Assembly: GCF_016808095.1 (NCBI RefSeq)
Contig: NC_068973.1
Location: 15,682,501-15,746,500, forward strand
DNA: 64,000 nt
Origin: Vigna angularis
Lineage: Eukaryota; Streptophyta; Magnoliopsida; Fabales; Fabaceae
Direction: 5' to 3'
How positions within the stretch are numbered: the stretch's first letter is position 1; each line of letters starts with the position of its first letter. Under the pieces are notes generated by a model. The model did not search any database. It saw nothing but the letters and a program-made list of their open reading frames with translations, and was not told where the DNA came from. Below, one piece after another: positions 48,597 to 60,174 of this stretch. Position numbers and translations under genes: made by a program.

Positions 48597-49629
48597 CCAT
48601 ATCATAATAAATTTCAAAATAAGTACAGTTGAAGTACTTTAACATTTGATGGAAATGAAGAAAAAAATTACAAAATAAATTATAAAAAATACCATGCTTT
48701 TGTCAATCCGAGCACCTCCTTTAATACTAGTCCCTAGTGAGTCAATCACAAAAAACTCAAAGGTGCAAACTTTTAAGGCATAGCACCACCAATGATCATC
48801 AATTAGAAGTGGGATAAAAACCTATAAGTGCCCAAATAAATGAAAAATGTTAACAATTTATCAACCAAATAACAAAACACGATGGTACTTACAAATAACA
48901 ACTTACTCACCAAATCAGCAGACAAGATGTCTTGTAGTTCAATCAGATCAGAAGGAAAATAAGGTTCGTAATCCTTAAGTTGCCACACATGTTGATTGGC
49001 TGGACGTCTCCTATACTCGTGGTGCATATGGTTCTACAATCGAAAAACAAAAAAAAAAATTAAAGACCACACTACAAAAAAAAAGTAACATAAAAAAACA
49101 TTGTCCTGTAACATAAATCTTTTACCCCAAACACAGGACTGAATACAATCATCTTTACTACTTTAGTCAACCTTTTCTCAAAATACATGTAAATTGATGA
49201 TGCAAATAATACCACCTACAAAATAAAACAAACAAATTTAGCACTAACAAAAACAACCTTCTAGATTGATGATCAACATCATTATTCATTAATATCATGT
49301 AAGTGCATAATTACCAAGTTGTCAACATATTGTCTTGGCCCTAAAGACTCACATTCATTTGTGCTCAATAGTTGACCAAATACTTCAGCGACAAAGCTGT
49401 AAAAACAACAATATGAAATCACATACGAACATCATTGTTCAATAAAAATAAAGCATTATTGTATTACCTCCGTTCAATCCCTTTTGCGCAAACTGTGTGG
49501 TACAATTTATCCAAATCAACCGTCGTTCTAGGATCACCAACATAAGTACGCAAAGGCGGTACGGACATCGGTACAACATTAACATCTCCTTTATCATCAT
49601 CACCAATGTAAATGACACCTAGTGGATGG

Positions 49630-49870
49630 TCATGGGGTACACCTAAAGGTTCTTCATCCGATTCACTTCCAAGTACACAATCTGCTTCACCTACAAGTTC
49701 TTCATGTACTTCACCTACACCTCCTTCATCCGCTTCACCTGCAGGTTATGCATCTTTTGCACCTCCAGGTTCTTCGTCTATTCCACCTACAGGTTCCTCA
49801 TCTACTTCACCTGCAGGTTCTTCATAGCCTGTATGTTCCTCATCCACTTCACCTGAAGGTTCTTCATGAC
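49630..49870 (-). repeat. Coding minisatellite in the PMD-Ulp1 gene
   Basis: About 10 diverged units around ACCTGCAGGTTCTTCATC. On the minus strand they encode acidic Glu-Glu-Pro-x-Gly-Glu repeats between the coiled coil and the protease. Confidence 0.85.
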
Positions 49871-51440
49871 CTGCAGGTTCTGCATGTTCCTCGTTCCCCT
49901 CAACATCACCACCAACTTCAAGACCTGACCGATCTTCTTCAACCTTTCTACACTTTTGAAGATGACGCAGTTCCTTCCTAACACCTGCAATTTTTTCTCT
50001 TAGACTTCTTATCTTCAGGTTGTTTTTTTTAATTTTTTGCTCAGCTTCTGATTCTCAACTTTCTTCACCTTCGTTCCCATGTCGGTCTGCTGCAGGCCTG
50101 CAACATTCAGGCCTTGCTCCATCAACCATATGGAAAGCACCATGTATGAGGGGCTCCCGAAGATCATGCTTACTAAGGTACCAATCAAATTGTACCTATA
50201 ACAAACAAAAATAAAAAGCTAACTCAAATAACAACATTTATAATACAAGAAAAAACAGTCAAAGATGTTAATAAACTTACATCGCTTGTCCTAAACAAAG
50301 CATCACTTTTTTTCGTGCTTAAATGAAAGGAACGAAATTGGCTCACATGCGGGAATATCTTATGAGATGAATGTTGATGCAAAGAAAGACGTTCAAATGC
50401 CCAAAGCTACAATGTGACAAATAGAACTTCAGTAATAAATTATGACAATCACTTTAACTAATACAACAAAAACAAACAATACATCTTATTACTTGTAACA
50501 CAACAACATTACCACTAATACTCAAGGAGTCAACAATCGCTCTAGACAGTATTTTCTTACTACATCTATTTAGACTATGTACAAGATATTTATGTACAAC
50601 ACTACCTCAATCATATTGAGACAACCTATCTAAATCATCTAATACTAAACAAGGCATGTTAGAAACAAACCTTGACTTCCTAGGAAAATAAAATACCACC
50701 AAACAAACTAATATATACAAACGACAAATCACATCTACCTCAATAGCATCATTAAGTATGACCCCATCAAACATATTCATCAGGTCTTTCAAAGTGGTTG
50801 TTTTTGGATTCAACATCTCACCTACTTTACCAACTACTGAATCATCGCACGGAACCTCAAAACCGCCTACTCCTAAACCTAAAGTCATCACAATATCAAC
50901 CGTAGTGAATGGCAGTAGATGTTGGCTAACTCCAAATGATTGATGGTGCCCAACCCATCCACAACCCATCGCCTTTATCAATTTTAAACTAACCTCTAGA
51001 TGTTTAACAATGTCTAAACACCACCTAAATGGAGTCTTTCCAATGCGCGTTTGATGTCTGGTTCGTAGTAACGAATTCATATGGACAATGTACGATGTAT
51101 CCATCCATGCTTGCATGCGCCACTATAAAACAGTCCAAATTTCAAACATTACAATCAGTGTTCCAAAAAAATCACAACACAAATACAGAAACTGTACTTA
51201 CATTGCTATTACATGCTTCCATTTCGGTTTCCACTCAAGTCAAGACTTAAATCAAAAAATTACCTACAACAACAAACAACCAACGACAAAACCAATAATT
51301 TTAATTTTAATCTCCAAAAAAAAAAAATCAAAGTTTATTACTAAAGTACTATATCTTGTTATTACACACTAAACCCAAATTTGAACAACATACAAAACTA
51401 ACCTATAAATGGAGAAATGCATCAAGTATTAAGTGTAATG

Positions 51441-51547
51441 GTGTGTGCGAAAAACCAACCTCCACCTCGCCGGTGTGTTCGGAAAACCAACCTCCACCTT
51501 GCCGGTGTGTGCGGAAAACCAACTGCCACCTCGTCGGTCTGTGCGAA
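51441..51547. repeat. 30-35-bp tandem repeat near the MULE right end
   Basis: About 3.5 units of GTGTGCGGAAAACCAACCTC followed by CACCTCGCCG. It lies upstream of the first exon of the minus-strand gene, so it may be in its leader. Confidence 0.85.
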
Positions 51548-51927
51548 ATAACAAAATGTTGCCAGAAATAGCGATTAATATACCACCGACGAACCTCCAA
51601 ATAAGGAGAAATGAGAGAACTCACACAATGCAAAAAGACAAAACCAAGGTAGAACAAGTCGAAAATAGGGACAGAGACAACACGGGTGTTTCTCAAGAGT
51701 GCCAGAGATTCTCAAGAGTGGCGAAGAGCGAGTTCGGAAAAGTCGAAAACTTTTAAAGAAGAAGACTCAAGCCGCCAAAAAGGTTTTCTGAATAATCTTT
51801 CTTTCCAAAAATTCCCTCCTAGACAAGCGGTTTCATTTAAAAAATACAACTAATCATAACGCGACACCTGGCATTGTCAAATAATTGGTAAAAATATGTT
51901 GTCAAAGAAACATTTTCTAATGAAAAA

Positions 51928-52193
51928 ACAGTCAATACAATGGATTATAGACTGTGTGGTATAAAGTTTAAAAAAAAATATTCTCACGCCATTAGAAGTA
52001 TTTTCAGGTTCATATTACGAAAACATATTTATAAATAGGTAGCTATATTTGATTTCCTATTATTATAGTCCTTGCTGGATAAATATCATTTAACAGTTAT
52101 TATAAATAATATATGTCTTCGTCCATACTGACATATATAATAGTAAATAATTTTGCAAGTTTTTTTATAAGCTAGATAGAATAAAAATAAATA
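51928..52193. other. Spacer with a 55-bp repeat shared with 57828-57883
   Basis: The stretch from TTCTCACGCCATTAGAAG (51978) to CATATTT recurs at 57832 in direct orientation, immediately before a related MULE end. No gene. Confidence 0.6.
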
Positions 52194-53336
52194 GGTTTAA
52201 TCATTCAGATGGTAACTTTTTATAAAACAGGCCTCTCATTTTTTTTGTCAATTGGATTCTTATTTTTGAAAAATTTAAGCAATTACACTAACGTAAAAAC
52301 TGCATTTTAACTCGCACAATAGGCTTCGGTTTAACCGAAGCCTATCAAAACACGATGGCATTTTCATAGTTTGGGCTAACTTATACGTTTCGGTTTAAGG
52401 GGAACTGAGACAGAAAACCTATATTACCTCGGTTAAATTAGCAAGTGAGGCCTAAAACCCTGCAAAATTTCACATATCTCTCTACAAATGGTTTTAGACA
52501 TCGGTTGCATTAATAACCGAGGCGGTAAGTGACCTATTGCCTCGGTTAAGTAAAGAACCGAGTTAGCATGTCTTTTGATATTTAACTTCTTAGAAACATA
52601 AAAAAGTTTAACCTAATGTTCCTTCTTCTTCCTTGTACAACCATTCTCTCTTTCTAGCGAAGCTGTTGGATCATGGCCTCCATTTCTCTCGCACGAAGTG
52701 TCTAGTGTGGTTTCCATCTTCGTTGGCTCCATTTTTGTCGCATGAACGTTGTTGTCTCCCTTTCTCTTGCGAGAATTTTGTTGTTCGTTGTAGCCACCGA
52801 CCATTCGTTGTCACCACCAACCATTCGTCGCCACCTTCGGTTGTTTGTCACCGCCTTCGGTTGTTTGTCGCCACCTTCAACTTGTGGTTTTTTTAGATTT
52901 TTTAAATATTTTTTAATTATTTTAATTTTTTTAAAAAAATTTAAAAAAATAACAATTTTCCACGTGTCGAGCTGATATTTTGTCATGTAGAACTGGCAAT
53001 GTGACGTGACATTGTCAGTGCCACGTGTCATTGCATTTGTCTCAATTTGGTCCTTATATTTTTTTTTTTCTTAATTTGTCAAGTCAGTATCACATCACAC
53101 TATCATTGTCACATGACACAATGTTAACTTGACAAGTGGTAATGTTTTTCTATTTTTAAACAAAATAAAAATAAAAATAATTTAAAAAATTCAAAAAAAC
53201 TATGAATTGACATGTGACCCTCTTTAACGGTGTTACTTCAACTTTTCAAAAATAGAAATCCAATTAACACAAAAAAAAGGTAAGAATCTATTTAAGAAAA
53301 GTCACCGAAAATATCAACTATCTAAATCATTTAACC
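52194..53336. mobile_element. Non-autonomous MULE-type element, 1.1 kb
   Basis: Diverged inverted ends start GGTTTAAT (left) and GGTTAAAT (right, reverse strand) and share GTCAATTGGAT / GTTAATTGGAT blocks about 60 bp in. An exact 9-bp repeat AAATAAATA flanks it (52185-52193, 53337-53345), though it is low-complexity. The centre (52620-52890) has higher GC and a CCACC-rich repetitive stretch that may be captured sequence; its origin was not recognised. Confidence 0.7.
52319..52345. repeat. 27-bp perfect palindrome
   Basis: Arms ATAGGCTTCGGTT and AACCGAAGCCTAT around one T. Related CCTCGGTTAA and AACCGAG pieces follow at 52425-52565. Confidence 0.95.
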
Positions 53337-53345
53337 AAATAAATA

Positions 53346-54128
53346 TTAGTATACATTATTCGGTATTAATTAATAACATAATATATTAATCTAGATTCAT
53401 AACTATAATTTATTTCTTAACACCGTAATTATACTAATAAAAACAATCTTACATTAATACTAATAATACCTAATATACTATTTTTGTTAATTTCTGTAGA
53501 GGATAAATCGCTTATTAATTGTCACGCGCGTGATAGGTTCTTTTAAAGCAAGATTACACAACACCTTCCTAATTTAAATAATGTGAAAATTAAGAAAATG
53601 GTGAACAAGTTTATTAGCTTCCATTTTTTTTTAAATAAAATTACTTTAAATAATTATCCATGTGTCCTGTATTTTTATCGTTAGGTAATAAATAACAATA
53701 AGAATAATGAGTTTAAGTCATAAAACCATTTTTTTTACAATCTCCAAGAGGATCTCAATATTGAAATTTATATTACAAATCAATATAGAATATCATTGGA
53801 ACACTCCAACAAATCAATAAGAGTTTACTAAAATATTCACCACAAGAAAAGTAATTACAAGTATCTTGTTCACAAGATAATCATTTCTTTTGATTCTTGA
53901 AAATATTTTAAATCACTCTTGAACTAAAGTTATTTTAAGCATATTGAGATTTATATTTTGAGTTCATTGATATTGAGGCATTTAATTGATTAAATAAAGT
54001 TGTTAATCAATCACCCTAACAGAATTTTAAAAATTTGTTATAGTGTTTCCATTATAGTTTGTTAATTAATTAAACACACTCCTCATTACCTGCATAAACA
54101 GATTTAATTAATTAAAATATCTTCACTA
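53346..54128. other. AT-rich DNA, no gene seen
   Basis: No long frame or repeat border recognised. Confidence 0.5.
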
Positions 54129-54464
54129 ATTATAATTAGAGCTGTCAAAATGGGTCATAATCCACTGGTCAACCCGACTTACCACGTATTCGGACTGGGT
54201 TGGGTTTGAAAAAAGGGTGTTGCTCCCTCCACCTCCACAGCCTTCTCCCTCCACTTCCTCAATTATTTTTAATTCCAATTATATCCTTAAAGTTAAAATT
54301 TTTTATTTTTATTATTTTATTATTTTAATATTTTAATATTTAAATATAAACTAATATAAATATACATTATTAAAATACATTAAAAAGATATTCAAAAATA
54401 ATAAATCAAAATATTAAAATATCTAATAAAATAATAACAGAAACATAAAATTAAAACAAAGCTT

Positions 54465-54548
54465 AAACGGATGACATCCTTCAACGGATGTCAACATCCG
54501 TTTAAGGCGAAACGGATGTCGACATCCGTTGAAGGATGTCATCCGTTT
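54465..54548. repeat. 84-bp hairpin of AACGGATGTC motifs
   Basis: Two 39-bp arms with a six-base spacer and one mismatch. Each arm is itself built from two inverted AACGGATGTC-like blocks, so a cruciform with sub-hairpins is possible. Confidence 0.95.
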
Positions 54549-54620
54549 AGGCTTCGTTTTCATTTTACGTTTTAGGGTTAAAGGATTATTGGAAAGATTA
54601 TTGGAAGGATTATTGGAAGG

Positions 54621-54642
54621 GTTTAGGGTTTAGGGTTTAGGA
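54621..54642 (+). repeat. Short telomere-like run
   Basis: Three GTTTAGG units in a row, the plant telomere repeat, inside the nested TIR element. Too short to be a true internal telomere tract. Confidence 0.8.
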
Positions 54643-55435
54643 TTATTGGAAGGATTATGACTACGTACCTGGAGAGGAACCACGACAAGCACATTACACC
54701 ACAAACGCACTACACCACGTACTGCACCGAAAGCAAGAGGAAGATTGCTTGATAATTCTTTTCACGATCACTGAGCTTTGCAGAAAAATATTTTACTCAT
54801 ACAAGGAACTACGTAGGTTATCAGTGAAATATGTTATAAATGAGTAAAATTAAAAAACAATAATTCTAAAAATAAAATTTTACTGAGGGGCAAAATAGTA
54901 AAGGGGAGGTGGAGGGAGAAGGCTGTGGTGGTGGAGGGAGCAACACCCTTGAAAAAATTGTATTTTTTTTATGCGAGTCAGATTTCAGCCCGGCTCATTT
55001 AAACTCGGCTCATTTAAACCCGGCTCAAGCGGGTTGAACCCGTGGTGGGCCGGATTGGCCCACCAACCCACCTACCTAATTTTATTTTATTATAAAAAAA
55101 TATTTATTATTTTTTTTTGCTTGAAAAAATTATTTAAGTTCTTTATGTTCAAAATTAATTAAACACGCATGTTGGGAGTAAAATTTGGGAGTGAAATTTG
55201 TTTAGATTTAAATTATAAAAAGTTTGTAATTATTTTTTATTTTAAAAAAATTGTAATTAAGTGAACTAGTGAGCCAACTCGTTTACCCACCAACCCGTGG
55301 TGGATTGGGTCGGGTTCATATTTTTCTGGCTCTATAATAAATGAGTCGGGTTGGGTTGGCTCACTAAGTGACCAACCCGTGGTAGGCAGGGCCGGCTCGG
55401 GCGGAGTGACCCGTTTTGATAGCTCTAATTATAAT

Positions 55436-56178
55436 ATTGAGAACTTGAATACTTTAAAACACTTTTTCATTTAATTGGTTATGAAAACTTATAACCTTTA
55501 TAAATATCTTATGAACAACTTAATCGGTTTTTTTTATCAACAAAAATAAAACAATGTTAAAAAAAACTTTCTCAAAGTGTTAACCCTCACACAAAAATGT
55601 TTTCTTTTCAATTTCTTTTAGGTGTGTGTCGAAGATATCACATATTCTTTATACACATTTACAGTTTTATTATATAGTGATAGAACTTTCTATTTATATT
55701 TTTCAATTTTTAGTTTATTTTATCATAAGTATTAAAGTGGGTTTTAACTCATCTAACACTTTTAATTACTTTTGCCCTAACTTGTAGACGTCAATTTTGT
55801 CTAATTCTAGTTAAATGTATTCTATAATTTCATAACTTCAAAATGAAGATATTGATTAATGACTTTGACTTCTCTGCTTTTTTTTTTATGGTTTTCAAAA
55901 GTTGAGGCAAATTTATTATAAAGAAAACCATGTGGATTTGCATTTTTTTTTATGGTTTTTTATGAGGTAAATGTGTGTGAAGATAGTTTGTATTGTTTGT
56001 TGTGTATGTGAATTACAAGATAAAAGATAGTTTGTTTTGTTTGAAGTGTGGGTTTGGAACTTGGGGTTGGTGAGTTCGAAGCTTGGCTAGAACAAAAGGT
56101 ATATTCTTTTAGGGTTTTAAGATTTTGGGGAAGGTAAAGAGTTAAAGGTCGTATGTGTTAAATAAGAGTTATACTTGG
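55436..56178. other. AT-rich DNA, no gene seen
   Basis: T-rich, no frame or repeat border recognised. Confidence 0.5.
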
Positions 56179-57820
56179 TGATGAGTCAATATTTTTATAC
56201 TATTCACTTAGCTTTTTGTACTACATTTGATTAGGGAATTGTGCTTAATTGTCCAATATTTCCTCAGTTTTGATATTTGGGCTTAATTTGGTCAATAATT
56301 CTTATTTTAATTAATTTGAATTATCTTAGACTAATTATTTACATTATTAATTGCAGGAAATTATTTGGGATATTATTTTTGGACTTTAAGAGGGCAAGAA
56401 TTTTAACAACCACTTTCCACATAGGCAGTTTAGATTTAATTCTATTATAAATTTGTTTTAAGTGTATTTTTGGACAGATTTGGACCATTGGGTCATTTTT
56501 GGGTCAAAATACTAAAAGCCCAATTTGTGGGCTAACCTAGGACTAGGGTTTTAGGACCCAAAGGGGGAAAAACGTCTCTCACTCTCTCATTTACGTTTTT
56601 GGTGCACTTTAGACAACAAGGGAGAGCTCCCCCAATTTGGGGTTTTAGGTTTTCATTTACATTTGAAGCAATTTTGCACTTTCAATTCCTCTCTTTATCT
56701 TGCAATTTAGTTTCTGCACTTTCAATTCCAGGCATTGCAACTTCTATTTAAGTTTTTCCAATTCGTTTTGAGTTCGTTTCCATTGAGTTTAGATTTTGTT
56801 GATTTCGTTTTACATTTGGATTTGTGTTTTTGTTTATTAGATTGTGTTTTTGTTGATGGGGTTTCGTTTTTGTTGCTTGGGTTGTGTCTTTCCAGAATTG
56901 TTTAGTCGTTCCAACATTGTTTATTCATTCCAACACTATTTTATTAGCGTTTTGCTACTTTAGTTCATGTTGATGGAAGTTTAATCGGATTGGTTTAGTC
57001 ATTAGCGGTGTTGCAGCATTTTCCTTGAGATTTTTGGGTATTAAACGTAAATCTGTTGCACTTTACCTTGCATTTCATTGAATTTGTTGTGCATTGGAGA
57101 TTAAAACTCGCTTAGTGGTCTAATTTGGGTTGATTATCGCTTAGTTAATTGATCTGTTCGGTGCAGGATTGATTAAATGTGTGCAATTCGTTTGCTTAAT
57201 TCGAATTTAGGAAAACTCAATTGATCTTCGCTTAGTTGGTTGATTGATGTTGGAATAGGGTGAGAGCAACATTTAATTGATTGTTAATCAAGGATTGGAA
57301 GTGTTGTAACTGATCTAATGACCAAACTGTCTTCGAGTGTTGAATTTTGTGTTTGAATTTGGTAGCTTTTAGTTCACAAAACTGTCATAAACCACCCCCA
57401 CCAAGTGTTTGATCTAATGACTGATGAACCAATAATTGGTCCTTGAGAGATAACCTAGGAGTCACTTCCTAGTCTATACTAATTGTATATTAATTTGATT
57501 CGAGTACGGCCTCGATCATTGGGGAATGTGAGTTAAATAGGGTAAGGAGAGCTACCCTTATTACTTGTCTTTTTATGAATTCTTAGTATGTTGAATATAA
57601 GGGGAGCTATCCTTTTTGTATGCTTATGTATGATTTTGAAATACATTGAACAACTTTGTAGTGATGTTGGTAAGGTGTTAAAACCCTTTGTCACACTAGG
57701 ATTTTACAATAAATTCTTGATTCCCAACTAATGTAATAAAAGGGCAACCAAGGAATTGAACCCATGGAATTTGGTGTATGTTAAGCTTTGATATGTATAA
57801 TTGATCCTACTAAAACACTA
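56179..57820 (+). repeat. Gypsy LTR fragment or solo LTR
   Basis: Starts TGATGAGTCAATATT, a typical Athila/Tat LTR start, and contains GGACTAGGGTTTTAGGACCC near 56550-56570 as in such LTRs. No partner LTR, primer site or target duplication was found, and the right end is estimated. Confidence 0.5.
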
Positions 57821-57883
57821 AAAAAAGAAATTCTCACACCATCAGAAGTATTTTCAAGTTCATATTACGAACATATTTAAAAA

Positions 57884-58640
57884 GGATAAAGTTTCTTTGA
57901 CAACATAAAGTTGCCAACTTTTTGATAACTACATGTGGCGCCAAATAATTGGTTCGTTTTGAATGTTTTTTAAAAAAGCTAAAACTTTTTGTGGAGGAAA
58001 TTTTTGGAAGGGAAAAGTGAAAATTTGTTTGGCGGTTTCATTTGAGAAAAGTGAACTTCTTCCTCTGTCGTGAGACCTCATTCTCTCTCCACTACCATTG
58101 CTCTCACTATCTGCTCAGGGGAAGCTTTTGATTTGTCTCTTGTTCTCGCTCTTCCTTCCACCATTGGGGTTACTCTCTCTCCACCGAATGGACCATTGTA
58201 TTTGGTTCTCGCTCTTGCTCTCTATTGAAGCACATTTACCCCTTCCTTTTTCCCCTTTGCATTTTCTGTGTGTCCCTTTTCCCCTTTTCCCTTACTCCAT
58301 TTTGATTTACCCTTTAACATTTTCGTTGTACCCATTTCCATTTGCATCTTACCCTTTTATTATTGATTTATTTTTCATGCAATTGAAAGTGTGTCATTCT
58401 TTCAAAATGAAGTATGTTGGTGATTTGAATGAAAGATTGACCTCGTAGTAGAGGAAGTTAATTGCAAAGACAACATTTAGTTGGTTTTTAGAATTGTCTG
58501 ACAATGTTAAGTTAGGTAGAAATTTATTGAATGAGTTATTAGTTAGATGGGCAGACTTTAGTGGTGGGGTTATTTTGGAGAAAAATATGTAGAATTCAAG
58601 GAAATAGATGTGTTCTTAATAAAGATAAGTGTATTATTTT
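57884..58640 (+). mobile_element. Deleted MULE relative with PMD-like gene start
   Basis: The left end GGATAAAGTTTCTTTGACAAC matches the right end of the 43281-51917 element in reverse. Only the first exon of the carried gene remains and no right end was found. Confidence 0.6.
58407..58600 (+). pseudogene. PMD-like gene, N-terminal remnant
   Basis: From ATG 58407 the frame gives MKYVGDLNERLTS, two stops, then KLIAKTTFSWFLELSDNVK and LLNELLVRWADFSGG, homologous to the first exon at 43773 (MKSKFVDTLNEV ... VLNELLIRWIDESG). The gene is cut after about 65 codons. Confidence 0.7.
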
Positions 58641-58984
58641 TTAGGATGATTGTATTATTTTTTATGATTAATGTAATATGGTATCATTGTAATGAACATG
58701 GTTAGGTTAATAGTAATGGAATATAATGAACCTATGGGGCCATCATCGAATGTTAAATTATTTTACCATTATTGCACTTAAAAAACAACCATTGACAATC
58801 ATTTCACTAACTCATTAAAAAATGGAAAAAATGAAAAAGAAAAAAAACAAAGCAAAACCCTTCATGAGGATTGTTGGTCATCCAGCTAGGGAGTATAGTT
58901 GAAGTTTCAGTTTCAATCTACATTGTTCTTATCTTTCCAATTAGAAATCGAATTTGCTACATTCTTTTATCATTCGTGTATTTT
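58641..58984. other. AT-rich DNA, no gene seen
   Basis: No recognised feature. The border to the LTR repeat at 58985 is approximate. Confidence 0.4.
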
Positions 58985-59690
58985 GATAACACTGTCGTTG
59001 ACGCAATCAAATTAATACTATTAAACTATAACAACTTCAGTATTACTAAGATAGTATCCAAGAAAATAGAAAAGGTAAATTCAACCTTAAGTTGTCTTCC
59101 AACGAACACGGATTTAATTTTTAACAAATTAGTTCTTATAAAACCTATACAAAAAGGGTTAGTAAAACAAAAGCATTAAAGAAGATAAAGATCAATAAAA
59201 GATTAAAGAACAAAATAACAAAAGATAAAAAGAAATAAATTTATAAAATGATTTTAAAACAATGATAAAGAAAATATGTTGATTTCACTGCTTTTTTAAA
59301 ATAGGATTCATCATTGGTTATCTAAAGATTATTGTTCAATTAATTATTGTCTTAGATTTTCAAATTAACCAATGTAAATTCTTAATTAGTTTGTTGGCGT
59401 TCTCACTCTTAACTAAAGTACATTCTCAACTAAATATTACTATGCCTAATCATGTCTATTATTATACCTCTTATATCAAGTAAAAAGTTAATTAACCAAA
59501 GTACATTCTTGATTAATTCTTGTTAATGTTTTTATAACTAATTAAAGTGCATTCTCAATTATTAGCAAAATTCCAATCGATCACATAAAAGTTTCTAACT
59601 TTAATTAAAGTAAATTCTTAATTAAAAAAAGAAAAACTTAGACTCATATGATTGATATGTTATGTAGATTTAACAACATGTTAACTTAAG
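58985..59690 (-). repeat. LTR family D, partial copy
   Basis: Matches 60175-60900 in the same orientation, offset about 1.19 kb, from GATAACACTGTCGTTGAC to the GACTCATATGATTGATATG block. Related to the palindrome arms at 34998-37631. The frame at 58871-59179 is repeat sequence. Confidence 0.85.
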
Positions 59691-60174
59691 GACAATCAAC
59701 ATAAAATTAAAACAAAAGAAGGTGAAAAAACTCTCTTCTAAACATGCTTATTCTCCCTAAACATATGTCATGTGTATCAGTCAGGGGTTACCACATCGCC
59801 TCCATCTCTTTCCCTCCATGAGGGTTTTTCCAATCTTTACCTTTGAAACAACCCCTAGCTTTAAGAAAGTTATCCTTCCTCTCTTGGTGATCATGCTTGT
59901 GTCCTTCCTTTTTGGTGTGGAGAAGAGATATGGTTTATAAGGAGAGTGACTAACTTGCTTTGGGTTCTTTTTTGGACAAGTAACACTTTGGTTAAAGCTT
60001 GCCCTTTTTCTTTTTCTCCTACATTTCTCTTTGCTTTTTTCATTTTTATTTTATTCCTTATTAACCTCTTGAGGTTATAGAGGTATTAAAGCTAACTTTT
60101 TCCAATGAGAGTGAAAAATGTATTTATTAGTACGGACATTATGTAACGTGTGCTTATTCTTGCCAACTCCTACT
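59691..60174. other. Spacer between the two family D copies
   Basis: Unique within the window, T- and C-rich at 59960-60060. No gene. Confidence 0.4.

Larger units (their letters stand above)
47168..51222 (-). pseudogene. PMD/DUF1985-like domain fused to Ulp1 (C48) protease, MULE-borne
   Basis: Splice-compatible exons: 51222-51202, 51122-50493, 50406-50281, 50195-49468, 49396-49315, 49215-49126, 49033-48911, 48821-48693, then about 47474-47365 and 47312-47168. All GT..AG; phases agree except the acceptor near 47474, which is unclear. About 725 codons. N-terminal PMD-like domain (TPFRWCLDIVKHL ... LDDLDRLSQYD), QFDWYLSKHD, a coiled coil, acidic EEP-GE-DE repeats (49630-49870), then the protease: WQLKDYEPYFPSDL, DDHWWCYA (His), FFVIDSLG (Asp), QPNTNDC (Cys). 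So the SUMO-protease-type triad is present. In-frame stops: 50607 (TGA for Trp), 50055, 49746. A solo LTR lies in the eighth intron. The role in the element is unknown. Confidence 0.82.
43281..51917. mobile_element. MULE with two convergent plant-mobile-domain-like genes
   Basis: An exact 10-bp repeat TAATGAAAAA flanks the element (43271-43280 and 51918-51927), near the 9-bp size usual for Mutator-like elements. The ends are diverged inverted repeats sharing TTGACAAC and a following TTTGACA block; a third related end occurs at 57884. Inside are a plus-strand PMD-like gene, a 295-bp satellite array and a minus-strand PMD-Ulp1 gene. No MudrA transposase was recognised, so movement would need a helper. 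Ulp1-carrying MULEs are known in plants as Kaonashi (KI) elements; assignment to that group is inference. Confidence 0.8.
54214..54949. mobile_element. TIR element nested in the hAT-type element
   Basis: Inverted ends of about 45 bp start AGGGTGTTGCTCCCTCCACC; the right end is its near-perfect reverse complement. TGAAAAA flanks both sides (54207-54213, 54950-54956), but the exact border within the A-run is ambiguous. 736 bp, with no transposase. Superfamily not assigned. Confidence 0.85.
54137..55427. mobile_element. hAT-type non-autonomous element
   Basis: Terminal inverted repeats TAGAGCTGTCAAAATGGGTC (left) and TAGAGCTATCAAAACGGGTC (right, reverse strand) with an exact 8-bp duplication ATTATAAT (54129-54136, 55428-55435). 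Eight bases is the hAT signature. The interior is rich in CGGCTC/AACCCG blocks and has no transposase. Confidence 0.92.

Noticed and set aside
49612..49981. Pro/Ser-rich and His-rich frames on the plus strand
   Set aside because: They are the opposite strand of the acidic coding minisatellite of the minus gene.
51356..51756. Frames with Cys-rich or basic repeats near the MULE end
   Set aside because: They come from a 30-35-bp tandem repeat and no conserved domain is seen.
54621..54642. Interstitial telomere
   Set aside because: Only three repeats, within a transposable element.
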